Shown here piece by piece: positions 9,441-22,054 of a stretch of DNA of 64,000 nt. The stretch comes from Phyllostachys edulis (taxonomy: Eukaryota; Streptophyta; Magnoliopsida; Poales; Poaceae), in assembly GCA_036346405.1 (NCBI GenBank), contig CM070548.1:86387333-86451332 (forward strand). The letters run 5' to 3'. The notes under the pieces were generated by a model. It had not been told where the DNA came from. It saw only the letters and a program-made list of their open reading frames with translations, and did not search any database. The translations under genes were made by a program, and so were the position numbers. Every line of letters begins with the position of its first letter. The first letter of the stretch is position 1.

Positions 9441-11097
9441 AAGAAGAGAGAGTGGAGAGGAAGAAGATGTGGGGTAGAGACTGACGAGTGGGCTATACTG
9501 CCATATGACAAAACCATTGCCATGTTAGTTTAAAACTAGGATAGAATAGCCTTCGAGGATAAGCTACCCGGTATTGATAACGGAGGGGTGTTTCTTTTTT
9601 TACAGTAGATGCCAGTAGCAATTTGTTTACCAAATGACTAGCTCGGTGTGCTACATTGGCCTCTCACATGCATGGTGCGTTGGTTTTTACGTGATCTATC
9701 ATCTATGTGCGGTTCCAGCGACCAGCGACCAGCGACCAGATGGAACAGCCGAACAGCAGCCAGTGCCCAATGGTTTATGGCCAGCGTCGCGGAGCACAGA
9801 GATCACCACCACCGCGCACGGCCCGCGCATGGTTGCGCCCCGACAAGTGCGAGCGTGTGCCGGGTTCTCGCGTGTGCTCCCCCAACAACTGGCAAGTCAG
9901 CCACCAAAGAGATGCGAGCCTTCGCTGAGTATGCACAATTCAGCTGTTCAGAGAGGTGCTTAATAAAAAAAACTTACCATGTAAAACAGATAATGTGTTT
10001 ATTTTTTAGCACCGCTGTTTGATTTGGCACCGGTGTTTAAAGGTTGCTTATGTATATAACTATATATAATTAATATATAGTTCAATTATCTAAACACCTA
10101 CAAAAGAGATATTTGCATTGGAGAAAATGACTTTTATATAGTTGGATGACAGCCGGATGATGTGGCTGTTTTATCTCTCTTTAAGCATTCATATATAATC
10201 ATGTTGTATTGTACATACTCTAAGCTAGCACAAGGCAAATAATTTGGTGTGCTTAGATGTCGTAACGTGTCAAGAATCTTTCACGGGGAGAGGTTCTCAA
10301 GTGTACCTTTGTTTAAGGGGCCTAGGCTGCCTAGAACGATTCTTTCTCCCTTGGAGCGTGCAATGTGGGCACACGCATGGTTGCAACTTGCAAGCACCAC
10401 CTACGAAATCTACGGCCCAGCCAAGAAGGGATTTAGTATCAGAAGTCCTTTGATTTGTTAACTCCAAAGTCCACTTTAGTAGTATACTATAGTAAATTAG
10501 TGCTTTTCGTTGTGTACTTTTCTTTATATAAGCTAGGTTAAAGAGTAATCCTGCAATGTTATATAGGGATGATTCCTGTTGTGTGCTCTCCGTACAAATG
10601 GTACGGGATTGTAGTATTTCGGAAGGAAATTCCCTGATGAGGCTCTCCCCGGAGCCGCTAGATTCAGGGGTTGAATGGACGGTGGATGAGGCGATGTCCT
10701 CCCCCACTGGATTTTTTTTCTCCATAGTATTTCGTGCATCTAAACTGTCCAATCAGAAATTCCTACATTTTAGCTCAACATTGAAGAAGTTGATATTTGT
10801 TATCTACTTATCTTACCGAGAAATATATTTGTTTCTTAATCACCTTCACTCACGAAATGCATGAAGTGACATGCCAGCAAAACAACATGGCAGAGGATAT
10901 GAATAACGGAAATGCTAAAATCGTTGTACGCGTGCACACCCCCGACTCCGTCCGGTTCGCGCCGCCGGCCCTGACCGCCCGCCCACGCCGCCCCCGGATG
11001 CTCGCCGCACGCCTCCACCCACCTTTGACAACGACGACCAGCCCACGCGCCTCCTCCTTCTCCGACCGGCCCCGCACACCGCCTCCCTCCTCCCCGG
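9441..11097. other. Intergenic
   Basis: No gene recognised. The section 9630-9960 is moderately GC-rich with open frames in several phases but no domain. The section 10010-10870 is AT-rich. From about 10930 the sequence becomes GC-rich and leads into the exonuclease-like pseudogene. Confidence 0.5.
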
Positions 11098-11510
11098 TTG
11101 CCTCCCTCCTCCACCATGGATGCCACCCGCCTCCACGCCCACGGACCACACCTACACCATTCGCGTTGCCCACCGCTGGCGCCACCTCAGCCACATCCGC
11201 TCCGCCCGCCTCCTTGTCGGCCTCGTCATCCAGTGGACCCGGACCCGCCGCCCCCTCCACCCCCACTCTGCAGCTCTGCGTTGGCCACCGCTGCCTCGTC
11301 CTCCAACTTGCCCAGGGTGACGTTGTCCCCGACGCGCTCCGTCACTTCCTCGCCGACCCCGTGTCACCTTCGTCGGCTCTAGCTCCCTCTCAGACTGCCG
11401 CATGCTTAGTGCGCACTACGGCCTCCACATCGTATCTAGGCATGAACTGCACACGCTGGTTGGCTCCTCCGCATGTTGCGTGGATCGTACGCGCATACGA
11501 TGAGAAAATG
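11098..11510 (+). pseudogene. Werner-type 3'-5' exonuclease-like pseudogene (frameshifted)
   Basis: Three colinear segments in alternating frames recall the plant Werner-syndrome-like 3'-5' exonuclease (DnaQ-like) family. They are DHTYTIRVAHRWRHLSHIRS then ARLLVGLVIQWT (about 11138-11240); LQLCVGHRCLVLQLAQGDVV then PDALRHFLADP (about 11268-11362); and VTFVGSSSLSDCRMLSAHYG then LHIVSRHEL (about 11363-11455). The family is expected to have an LVGLDxxW-type motif; here it reads LVGLVIQW, so the first catalytic Asp appears lost. At least two frameshifts break the gene, and the C-terminal half is missing. A CACTA element begins 58 bp downstream. The family assignment rests on remembered motif resemblance and needs a search. 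Confidence 0.6.
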
Positions 11511-11567
11511 TCGTGTGTATAGCAGCACGTATGAATAATAAGATTAGTTAGGTACTCCGGACCTCCT

Positions 11568-12766
11568 CACTACTACAAAACAGGTCATACTAGATGCCTC
11601 ATCACAGACGGTTCCTTTGGAACCGTCTGTGTTGTACTTCACCGACGGTTTGTAAATAAAACCGTCTGTGATACGTAATTATCACAGACGATTTGTAAAT
11701 GGAACCGTCTGTGATACTTCACAGACGGTTCTTCATACGAACCGTCTGTGATATGTCATCACAGATGGTTTTTTGTATCAAACCGTCTATGATTCGCAGC
11801 GCGGGAGTTCGAAAAATTTTGAACACGTGCGCGGGAGGCAAAATATTTTGGCGCTATCCTTAAATATTTTGTCCGTTGTTTTGCATGCTCCCGCGTGTTG
11901 CTGTGGCTACTCAGCTCGGCGGAGGTGGAGCTCGTCGTGAGGAGCGGGCGGGGGTGATCACTCTCACCTCCCCGACTACCGCGCCATCCTCCCGTAGGCG
12001 GCCGCCCCCTGCGGCGCCACGGCGCGCTCCGGCCATCCGTCGTCCAAGAGGGACGCCTACCTCGGTCTGTGCCACAATGCCGTCCTCGTCGACAACGGCA
12101 AGATGGTATGTAAGATCATCATCAGATTGTACATCCACATAAACAAAGAAGTAATCATTTGAGACACATAACATGTATTATGATCAACGAGAGCAGAGGG
12201 TGTGGCTGGAGAAGGAGAACGGCGCCAAGTGCTACGCGCTGTCGGCGAGGAAGCTGAGCCTGCCATGGGAGAACGGCGAGTTCAGCTGAGATGGACACCT
12301 CACCCTCTCTGCAGGTTCTTTCCCTTGCTTTCCTCTGTTTTCTTGCATACATATCACGCACCAGGCCTTGCAACCTTGCGATACATACCTTTTTCCTGCC
12401 GCATCGATCGAGCACTCTGCAAACTCTCGCTGTCGATGCAGCAGCACCAGCTATGAAACATTCAAAATCTATTTTTTTTTCAATAGAAAAAACTATCACA
12501 GACGGTTCTGAATAAGAACCATCTGTGATAAACGGTTCTTATTCAGAACCGTCTGTGATAGCTTTTTTCACAGACGGTTTGAATGTTCAGAACCATCTGT
12601 GAAAAAGCTATCATAGACGGTTCTTGTTTAGAACCGTTCGTGATAGCTTTTTTCACAGACAGTTTGAAAACCGTTTGTTATTACAGACACATATATCCAG
12701 ACGGTTCACAAAACCGTCTGTGATGATGGTTAAGATCCATCTGTGATAACCTTTTGTGTAGTAGTG
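11568..12766. mobile_element. Non-autonomous CACTA (En/Spm-type) transposon
   Basis: The left end is CACTACTACAAAACAGGT and the right end is TTTTGTGTAGTAGTG, the classic CACTA inverted termini. They are flanked by a 3-bp target duplication CCT (11565-11567 and 12767-12769). Both subterminal regions (11600-11790 and 12490-12740) are packed with inverted and direct copies of ACAGACGGTT / AACCGTCTGT, as expected for transposase-binding repeats. The interior (about 11880-12300) is GC-rich and coding-like on both strands but encodes no transposase, so the 1.2-kb copy depends on another element. Confidence 0.93.
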
Positions 12767-13406
12767 CCTGTACGTGTAGAACAACAAGGAATTTCAGTCA
12801 GGGCATGAAGGGGATAATGGTTGGATTTTTGTTAATGTCTAGCATACTGTAGTATCTTTCTTCATTCGGGTAACTGACACTACGTCGCAAGAGCACCGCA
12901 CGTTGGTACAGTTATTCGTTGCAAACTTGTCTCCTTGCGTCGTAATTAAATTCATCAGGTAAAATAAGCTCGTAAATTCTTTGTGCGAGAATTGATGAAC
13001 GGGATAAAAATCTTGCGATCGACAACACACTCGGAACAGCGAACCGATCGAATCCACGATAAAACCTCGGAGATTTCTTATTTCTTTCGTGCCAAAATGT
13101 TGGAGTACATGGCAATCGCACACAAATACACACATATCAGTTGCACGCGCTTGCGTTGAGCAACGGAACAAAGCCGGCCTGTACTAATGGCTAATGCACA
13201 CGCACGAGCTGTCGAGCCGGCCTTTCTCCAAGACGAAGGGGCAAAAACCGATTCTCGGCCAGGCTTGCGTCCCCTCGAGCTGCCTGCCCATATCACGCTT
13301 GTTCGTTGGATTACATTTACAACCAACATGCACGAACGAATTCATGCGCAATTCTGAAGTTTATATGCTATTTAGGATGCCATTCTCGGTCGATCAATCG
13401 ATGCAT
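12767..13406. other. Intergenic, downstream of FLZ-3
   Basis: No gene recognised. The short open frames are low quality. The part nearest 13406 is likely the FLZ-3 3' untranslated region. Confidence 0.55.
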
Positions 13407-13865
13407 CTAGCGAGCCCAGACGGGGATCCTCTGTGGGCTCCGCCGCTGCCGCTCTCTCCTCGCGGCGGCGGGCTGCTTGGACCTCTTCTCCCTCGCCTCG
13501 TCGGTCTCGATCTGCTGTTGCCTGCACTCCTCGCTGCAGAACGGGGTGTCGCCTCTGTACAAAGAAGTACCGCACCGGCCACCGTCACAACTCGATCGGA
13601 AACTTTTACGTAACATAGCGTACTGTTTGGTTTATGATGTTTACCTGTACATGAAGATGTCCTTGTTTCCGGCGAGTATCCGCCCGCACCGGAAGCAGGC
13701 GTCGAGGTAGTGGTGCCGGAGCCGGCCGGCGGCGTCGCGGGGCACGCGTCGGGGCGGCCTCGGCGACGGCGAGATTTGGCGGCGGGAGGTGGAGTGGACG
13801 TCGGGGAAGTCCGTCTCTAGGTCATCGACGGTCTCCAAGGAGGTGGGGAAGTAGTAGTAATCCAT
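13407..13865 (-). CDS. FCS-like zinc finger (FLZ/DUF581) protein, copy 3
   Basis: Two exons: 13865-13645 and 13554-13407, with a 90-bp GT-AG intron (13644-13555) at the conserved phase-2 site. The protein is 122 aa and starts MDYYYFPTSLETVDDLETDF. A Ser/Pro/Arg-rich linker follows, then the FLZ domain at residues about 53-95: YLDACFRCGRILAGNKDIF, MYR, GDTPFCSEEC, RQQQIETDEA. The ligand spacing is C-x2-C-x19-C-x3-C. The tail is strongly basic (Arg/Gln-rich) and ends IPVWAR. A TATA box (13965-13972) lies about 100 bp upstream of the ATG. Likely a SnRK1-interacting adaptor like other FLZ proteins (family knowledge). This is the best-formed copy with a clear start. Confidence 0.94.
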
Positions 13866-13964
13866 TTCTTGGCTCGGTGGGTTCCGTCTAGCTTGCTGCT
13901 TCTTGGTTGGGACTCGGGAGGAAGGAGGTGGTGGTGGAGTTCATTTTCGGGGAGAAGAGCGCGG

Positions 13965-13972
13965 TATATAAA
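13965..13972 (-). promoter_or_regulatory. TATA box of FLZ copy 3
   Basis: TTTATATA on the minus strand between GC-rich blocks, about 100 bp upstream of the FLZ-3 ATG and at a normal distance for a short leader. Confidence 0.65.
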
Positions 13973-14749
13973 GGAGGGGAAGGGTGCGTTTTTGGTTTTG
14001 GACCCTCTGTTTTGTGTGGGATTCCACAGTGGTCCTATTCTAATACTGCTCTGCGTGCTTGAGGTGGTTTTGCCAGCGTTATGGTGTATGAAGTATGAAC
14101 CGTACCTTGGGGTTTGGTTGGCATTTTTGTTGGTGTTTTTCAGGTATTTCTTTTGGTATCTTTTTGTTACTTATGTTTCAGTGGGTTAAAGTAACGAAAT
14201 GAACAAAGTTGTTGGAAAGGTTAGCATGAAGCATTTTTATTTGTCACATTCGCTGATCCATCAATGACGGCATGCATGATTAAAAAAATACCACGAATGG
14301 TCACGGTAAATACGAGTGGATTTTGCAATCATAGAAGAACTAAAATAATTAATACGATCATGCCGAGGTGAGACATGAAGATATCATAAAAATAGCCATA
14401 CTATTGTGAAGTGTACATGTCATCTTGCCATTCTAAAAAGGGAAAATGCTCTGGGAAACGACAAACCAATCATAGAACCAGAACTAAAGCTGAAGGCGCA
14501 CATTAAAGGTTCTCTTGGATCGAAGCATGCACAGGAGTACCGATACATGCATTCTCCAATGAGAGGTGTAGTGATCCTTCAAAGCAAAAAAGAGGAAGGT
14601 GGTTAGGCAATTGGCCAAGTTGCAACAAATCTTAGCATGGCTAAGGGAATCACAACCTAGAGATGCCTAAATTTGTCAGATATTTTTTTTTGTCTAATGA
14701 TAAAGTTGTGGCTAAGAAAATTGGAGCCACAACTTAGCATGGCTAGGAG
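13973..14749. other. Intergenic, upstream of FLZ-3, with possible broken MITE
   Basis: No gene recognised. The stretch 14600-14745 contains repeated CTTAGCATGGCTA, GTGGCTAAGA and GCCACAAC motifs, like the interiors of some grass MITEs. The motif GCCACAAC recurs just beyond the LINE 3' end (about 28638), where a MITE-like half (28628-28800) begins. The LINE may therefore have inserted into a MITE. Confidence 0.4.
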
Positions 14750-14765
14750 AATGTAACAGGCTTCC

Positions 14766-15002
14766 ATGCTTCTCCAGGAGAAGATAGCCGCCTTAGACAA
14801 CAACAAGAAGAACACCTGTGATACCACCAAGGAGAGGCTTGCGACCATCTTCAAGCAGCCTCTGGAGCCGGATGTCGTCCACGCACTCGAGGCCCTTGCT
14901 GCCGTTGCTGGCATTGATGGAAAGGAACAGGTGGACCTCCCGGCGCTAGGACTCAACGCAGAGGACCTGGCCATGCTGGGCAAGGAAGTGGCAGCGGCTT
15001 GA
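14766..15002 (+). pseudogene. LINE ORF1 C-terminal remnant
   Basis: A 78-codon open frame ending in VDLPALGLNAEDLAMLGKEV. It sits just upstream of ORF2 in the same orientation, the normal ORF1-ORF2 order of plant LINEs. The N-terminal RNA-binding part of ORF1 is missing because the element is truncated at its 5' end. It could be mistaken for a small gene, but its position argues for ORF1. Confidence 0.6.
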
Positions 15003-18000
15003 GGCCGTGATGATGCATTCTAGTAGGTCTAGGAACCTAAGCAAGTGTTACTAAGCTATGTCCTCATTTTGGGTTTTGGGTATGCATGTTGCTAGTATGT
15101 CCTGCCCCCCTGTTCGCTAGGTGGGGGTAGTGGTTACCAGGTTGTAGGCAACAATTCCGTTGTATGGCTCATGTTATCGTAGGTACTATGTATCGGTTTG
15201 TCGGACCTTATGTAATGACTGCAGGTTTCAGTAGCAACCACTGCTTTGTGTCTGTTGTGCAATTTGGCATATGACAAACTCATGCAAAATCTTAAGTTGG
15301 AACGTTAGAGGGCTAAATGTTGTGGTGCGTAGACAGAAGGTCAGAGAGATGGTAATAGACACCTCATGTAGTATTCTCTACTTGCAAGAAACAAAGCTTG
15401 CGGTGCTCGATAGCAGCTTGGTAAACGAGATAGCAAGAGGCCGAATGCAAGGAATGGTATACAAATCAGCTAACGGAACCAGGGGCATCATGATTCTATG
15501 GGATGAAAATCTAGTTCAAATAGACAGCCCAATCGTCATAGATAACCCCATCACGGCAAGGATCACACCATGTGTCGACGGCCAACCGTGGATGTTAACA
15601 ATTGTATATGGACCACATGAAGATCAACACAAGCCATCCTTCATAGAGGAAATCAAGCACATATACTCTATGATCAATGAACCTTGGCTCATATTAGGAG
15701 ATTTTAATATGATATACCGGACGTGTGACAAAAACAATTTAAATCTAAACAGGATACTTATGGGACAATTTGAGGCAGCAATCAACCACTACGAATTAAA
15801 GGAAATCCATTTGCAAGACCAAAGGTTCACTTGGTCAAATGAGCAAGCTAATCCAACCTTGGAGCGGATTGACAGAGCTTTCGGCAACCCAGAATGGGAT
15901 ACTCTTTTCTTGGACCATATACTACAACCTCTATCATCCTCGGTCTCCGACCACTACCCTCTCTTGGTCTCGGCTGGGGAGAGATTTAGACTGCCGAGAT
16001 GGTTTGTCTTCGATAATTACTGCCCTTACATGACTGGATACAAGGAAGAGGTCCAGGACGCTTGGTTACATCAGGCGGATGGGACTGACCCCATTAAGGT
16101 TCTACTGTATAAGCTACAAAAAAAAATGGCAAACACCTTGAGAGCTTGGAGTAGATCCAAGATTGGCAACACAAAGCTACAAATGCATATAGCTCTCGAA
16201 ATACTCTTCCAACTGGACCACGCCCAGGAACTAGGGCGACTCACGCATCTGGAAAAAGAATTGCGTTCGACTTTGAAAACAAGAATTCTAGGGCTAGAGG
16301 CCATTCTCGTCATTCAGAGAATGGCATGGAGACAATAGTCTAGGATAATATGGTTGAAATTAGGAGATGCAAACACAAAATTTTTCCATTCAAAGGCAAA
16401 CACAAGGACGAAAAAGTTTATCCGCGTACTCTCTAATGGTGCAAGCACCTACACCCATCATGCAGAAAAAGAGGAAGCGGTGTTTCAACATTTCACACAA
16501 ATTATTGGAATGGCAAAGCCAGCGACCACCACTTTTGACTATAACTTCCTTCGGTCGAACCAGGGGCATGAAAATGAGCTAAACCAACTAGAGCAACCTT
16601 TCTCAGAACAAGAAATCGATGCGGCGATAAAACAGATGCCGCGTGACAAGGCCTCGGGACCAGATGGTTTCACAGGGTGTTTTTATAAGGAAACCTGGGA
16701 AATCATTAGGATATATGTGGTGGTGGTATTCTCTAAGTTTTACAACTTGAACATGCCGCACTTCGCGAAAATCAACACGGCAAACATAATCCTTCTGCTG
16801 AAGAAGGAGCAGCCCATTGATATGGTGGAATTAGGGCCAATTAGCTTGATCCACAGCATGGCGAAATTGATATCCAAGGTACTATCATTGCGGCTATCAA
16901 AGCACATGGGCAGCCTTGTTACTAGAAACCAAAGCGCCTTCATCAAGACACGATGCATACAAGACAATTTTCTTTATGTACAGAATCTAGCCCAAAGCTA
17001 TCACCATTCCAAGACGCTGGTCCTCATGATCAAATTAGATATTTCTAAAGCTTTTGATTAAGTAGCTTAGCCGTACATGCTGTACATGCTTCAACGGTGG
17101 GGCTTTGGACCAAGATGGAGAGAATGGAAGTCCATTCTTCTGGGAATGTGATTCTCCGCAATTATCCTAAATGGGCTTCGAGGACCAAAGATTTGGTACC
17201 AATGTGGAGTGTGGCAGGGAGATTCCCTATCCCCCTATCTATTTATTGTGAGGACACCCGGGTTAAGACCGAGGCCTTCTCGGTCTGATGGAAATAACTC
17301 TGGGCCTCAAGGAAATGGAATCCAACTTAACTCCATCTAAGTGAAAGCACGCTGAACTCAGAGCATCAGACACCATGCATACCGCTCCTCTGCGGGTACT
17401 ACATGATAGTCGATTCTCCATTAGCCCAAGTACACACTTAAACGAGTTAAATGGGATTCCAAAACAGCAGGCATGTGTCTCGTGTTGGCTCCCAAGATCA
17501 GCGAGACCAACACGCACACACCCTCATCAACATCAATCATAGTCACACAACATCCATACATTGATAAACCAAAAGACATACAATATAGTAGTTAAGTTTA
17601 TAAGTATTACAAAGCGGCCGACCGGCTAAATTCAAATGATAACATTAAGTAGTAGTGGAAGCAACATAAATAAATCAAAAGGGTCCAGCAAGTGTGCCCA
17701 AAAACCCGAGGCAGCTGACTGGGAGTAAAAGAAAAGCACTATTCGTTAGCATCGCCTAAATCGGCACTAACGAACTCATCGGACGTAAGGTCTTCCTCAC
17801 CTGAACAAGCAGAACCGGGTTAAGTACAAAATTGTACTCGCAAGTCTTACACAAATAAATATTATATATGCTAGTGGTTGTCCAAAGGATGGCTTTAGTG
17901 GCTTAGTTTTGCATAAATGCACAATTTTTCATCCCTAGACCATCTAGTTATATATCAAACAAAACCAAAGTGACAACCCACTTTGATAAACTAAAATGCA

Positions 18001-18570
18001 TGAATATCCCATTCATGCCGAATACCAAGTTGTACCATGTCAAATTTTACTTAAGAGTCTAACGATGACGCCTTCCAAACCAAGTGGTCGTCCGTAACCG
18101 TGGACATGGCTATTCGAATAGATTTATCTCTGCAGGGGAGTACTACTTTACCCACATGACTCGATTAGCCCATACCGGATAATAACACACTTCCTATGGT
18201 ATGTCAGCTGGGGAAATCGAGATTCGGTATTGTTTAGCAAGAAAGCCCTATTGAGATGAGTCCCCCTTACGAGATGAACCCGAACTTAGTATAAGCTACT
18301 GATAGAGCTCGCTAAGCAGGCTCGTAAGTTGTGTTGGAGATACCGATACAATGTAAAGAAAGAAAAAGAGTGCTCCCATGCTTATTATAGAAAACTGTAT
18401 CGCATCCTATGAACAAATGATTCAACACAAATGTCCTCACACCACCTAGGACTTAACTCAATAAAACTCTCCCCTTACTTAACCGAACGGTAGCCATATC
18501 CCGCGTGTGGTAGCACGATAGTTACTTGGAATGATAGCCTATAACTCGATCCTTAATGGTCCGGACAAGA

Positions 18571-21500
18571 TGTAACATCCCAAAATTCGCTTTCTCTAAA
18601 AATTTAATTTCAAATTAATTAATTAAATTTTTTTGGATTTTATTTGGATCTTATTTGTATTTTATGTGTAATTCTAGAAGGAAATATCAAATTCCAAAAC
18701 TTCATTTCCAATCTAAATTCCAAATTCAAATTCCAATTCTGAAAATTCAAATTCAAATCTCCATAAAAATATTCGTTCTAGTTTTTTGGTCCAATCTATC
18801 TTTTGCACTTCTCTCTTTTTCTTTAAAAAAAAAAATCCAATTCCCATTTGGTCACCCATCCTATTCCTTCTCCCTTCCAGGCTCGCTTAAATTCACGATC
18901 TCTTCAATGCGTTAGCAGCAATTATGTTCTTTCTTTGGTTTGTATCTTCTCTTTTAATGTGATATGTTTTATTCTTTCTCTCTCCTATTCATCTTCCTCC
19001 TCACGACCATTTCATTTTGTTCTCTGTCTTCCTTCTTCCCGTGCACCCCATGGCAGCGCCGCCTTGCTGTCGACCCTAACCACCTCGCCGTCGGCAGCGC
19101 GCCTCCCCTTGCCCTACCCGTGCCACCTCACCTCCCTCCCCTTGCCCTCCTCTCTCTCCCCTTGCTGCCCCCTGCGAAGCACCTGAGTTGTGCATGCATC
19201 AATGGCCGCTGGTTACCATTTCTCCCCGTTCTCTGCGCACGATCAACCAAATTCAATTCTGTTTGAAGCATTAAGACCGCATTAACCTCTCCCACGATGA
19301 CATGCCATCAATTGCACATTTTCTCCATCAATTATGTTCAATTTGGCCATTTCTTCCCGTTCATCTTTTGCAAACTGAAAATTGAAGTTTTATTCCCCGT
19401 CCGTTTCCCGTCATCTCAAGTGTCCCCTTCGCATTATAAAGAGAGCATCACGTGTGCCCGTCTCTCCTCTTCGATTCACCTCAAACACCACTCCCTAGTT
19501 CCCTTTTGTCTGCCCAAAATAAGCGACGCAACCCGGTGTCTTCGCGAAGTCCGGCGACATCGTCTTCGTGTTGTTCTTCCTCTCCGATGATCCGCCGACC
19601 TAGGTGACTGCGTCATAACGTGCTCCCAGTATCACTCTTCCAATCCCCCACCTTGTTTCATTTTTTTCATCGCCAAGAAGCCCCACCACCGCAAGCTCTT
19701 CGCCGTCGTCAATGGCTACCATGGTTGCACCTCCTCGGTCACTCACGAGCCGAACCAACCACGCCATCGCGATCCCCATGCCATGCCCGTACCCGTGCTC
19801 ACCTTCCCTCGTCGGCGCCGGTGCCGGAGCACCGCCGTCCCTCGCAAGCCGACACCGTGAGCTGTGTTTGCCCGAGCTGGCTTTCTGTTTAGCTGCAATG
19901 GCAATAAACAGTAGCGAAATTATCTAGTCGTTCCTTAGTCCAGAAGCTTTGTACATTTATATTTTTCTTGAGAATTTATTTTCTGGAAATTCGTTCGTTC
20001 TCATACGAACTCCTAATCTATCGATTTTTTCTCCTAAATTCATTCTCTAATCTTTAGTATTTATTTTATAATTTTTAGTTTTTATTTAATTTATGTTATT
20101 TATTTGGTTTGATTCGTGCGTGTAGAGTCCGATGTCGCCGACGCGAGTTTGGATCAACAGGAAGCGCTTACCTCCATCGTCACCGAAGGAGAGTCTCCTT
20201 TGACCACTTTGAACCTATGATTTGTAAATTATGTTTTTAGCTTTAAAGTTATGCACCGCTATTTTTTTTATTTAAATGATGAGTTTAAATTGTTGGTTGT
20301 TAGTTAATAACCTAAAGTTTGTTATTATCATCCTTGATATTTGATATCCTGCACCTTTGTAACCCTAGCGTAGAAAATTCTGCATTATTGAATACAATTT
20401 TGCAGAATAGTTTGATATGGTAGAATTGCTTAGACGTGCTGTATGGTCCTGATTAACCTTTGTAGGAGAAAAACCTTTAATACTTGTTATGCTTTAAATT
20501 TTGGAAAATATTTGATATTAGGTAATATCACTATTTGGAAATAAAATAAAAATAGTGGAAAATATTTTAGACTAGGGTGAGTGGCATGAGTCTGGTTTGT
20601 CTCACCCTGGTTGATTAAGGACCGACTCTTGTGTTTATTTAAACCAAGTAAAACCATACAACCACATGTCCTAAATGGAAAGGACCTGGCTGAATAATTT
20701 ACTATGTTATAGCATTACGCCCATAGGCTGTAGATGGTAGGAGTTATCTGGGTAGTGCAGACGATGGTAATTGACATCCATGTCTGTCGGGTTTGCGCTG
20801 GGCGTTGGTAATAGACGTCCAAGTCCGGGCAGGTTATCCCCCACAACGGTGAGCTCCAAGTCGATGGCAAATAACGTCCATGACCTAGTGTTAAGCTCAT
20901 CGGGCGGGCTAATATTAGGATAAAGTATTGTAAAAGCCCTGTGATAATCGATTAGTCACACACCTTCGGAAGTGTGTGAGCGGACTGTATAAGCTGATTA
21001 TCTCGTGTGGATCAAGCTGTACAACCTCTGCAGAGTGTTAAAAACTATTCGAATAGCCGTGCCCACGGTCAAGGGCGGGCAAGGTGCGTATACACATGGT
21101 AGATTTTAGTTTTGGTTTTAAAAGAAATATTTTGAGATTCCGGAAGTGGTTGGAACTCTTGGATTGTGGTTCTGGCAGTTAAAGCCAGTTGAGTAGCTAG
21201 AGCTCAATTCTTGAAAACTTGGCGGTTAGAGCCTCTTTACTAGTGTATGGTAGTTGGAACCTGCGCTAGAGATTAATTTAATTTACTTTACCTTTTTAAT
21301 CATCTTTTGTCAAATGAGCTTTATAAAAGATGTTTAAACTTAAAATACTACTTTGTGCAAATGAACCCTATATGCCCAATTGTTAAAACTATGCATATGC
21401 ATCATTTCTCAAGACTCGTGGAGTACTTTATGTACTCACATGCTACACTCAACAAATCTCAAAAGTCTACGAAGATGCCGAGAACGACTACGACTGCTTC

Positions 21501-21799
21501 ACCTGCAGCTTTGACGAAGGCTTCCCGGAGTACTAGGCAGTGTTTCCCCAGTTGAATGCCAGTGGACGATTCGATGGGTCAACCACAGAGTTTATTTTTA
21601 TTTCCGCTGCTGTGAGACGTAAGGTCTTTGGACCTCTTTTGTAATAAGTGGTCATAAGGTCAGTACTAAGTTATTTATTAATGTTATTTCATGATTCGAA
21701 CTGGTTATTAACAATGTTTCCACTGTGTGCACTAGCTACTGATCTGGGACTGGTGCAGAAATACGCAGAGGGTTCAGATTCAGAAATTCGGTCCCGACA
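18571..21799 (+). mobile_element. Long solo LTR nested in another LTR, forward orientation
   Basis: Starts TGTAACATCCCAAAATTCGC and ends ATTCGGTCCCGACA (3229 bp). It is flanked by CAAGA (18566-18570) and TAAGA (21800-21804), a 5-bp target duplication with one mismatch. A TATA-like CATTATAAAGAGAGC lies at about 19430. The shared block CTATTCGAATAGCCGTG sits at 21045-21069, in the opposite orientation to the block in the surrounding LTR. No internal retroelement genes are present. This is the third nesting level: LINE, then reverse LTR, then forward LTR. Confidence 0.85.
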
Positions 21800-21980
21800 T
21801 AAGACAACCGCAATACCCGAGTCTCGTGCACGAAGGCACCCACACTATTAACCACTTGTCCAGCCCAAAAATCATTTTAAATAAACAAAGTTTAACAAAA
21901 GAACTAGATACGAAGATTTGGACAAAAACGTAGATAAGAAATGTTATGTGTTTCCCACAATTGACGAGCTAACCTCATCA

Positions 21981-21984
<4 letters not shown>

Positions 21985-22052
<68 letters not shown>
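21985..22052. repeat. (TA)n microsatellite, about 34 units
   Basis: An uninterrupted TA dinucleotide run of about 68 bp inside the outer reverse LTR. It produces a spurious Tyr-Ile repeat open frame on the minus strand. Confidence 0.97.

Positions 22053-22054
<2 letters not shown>

Noticed and set aside
11600..12740. Repeated ACAGACGGTT units as a CRISPR-like array
   Set aside because: Units occur in both orientations at irregular spacing between CACTA termini; they are transposon subterminal repeats in a plant genome.
14766..15002. Small stand-alone gene of 78 aa
   Set aside because: Position and orientation just before LINE ORF2 and its acidic C-terminal motif fit a LINE ORF1 remnant better.
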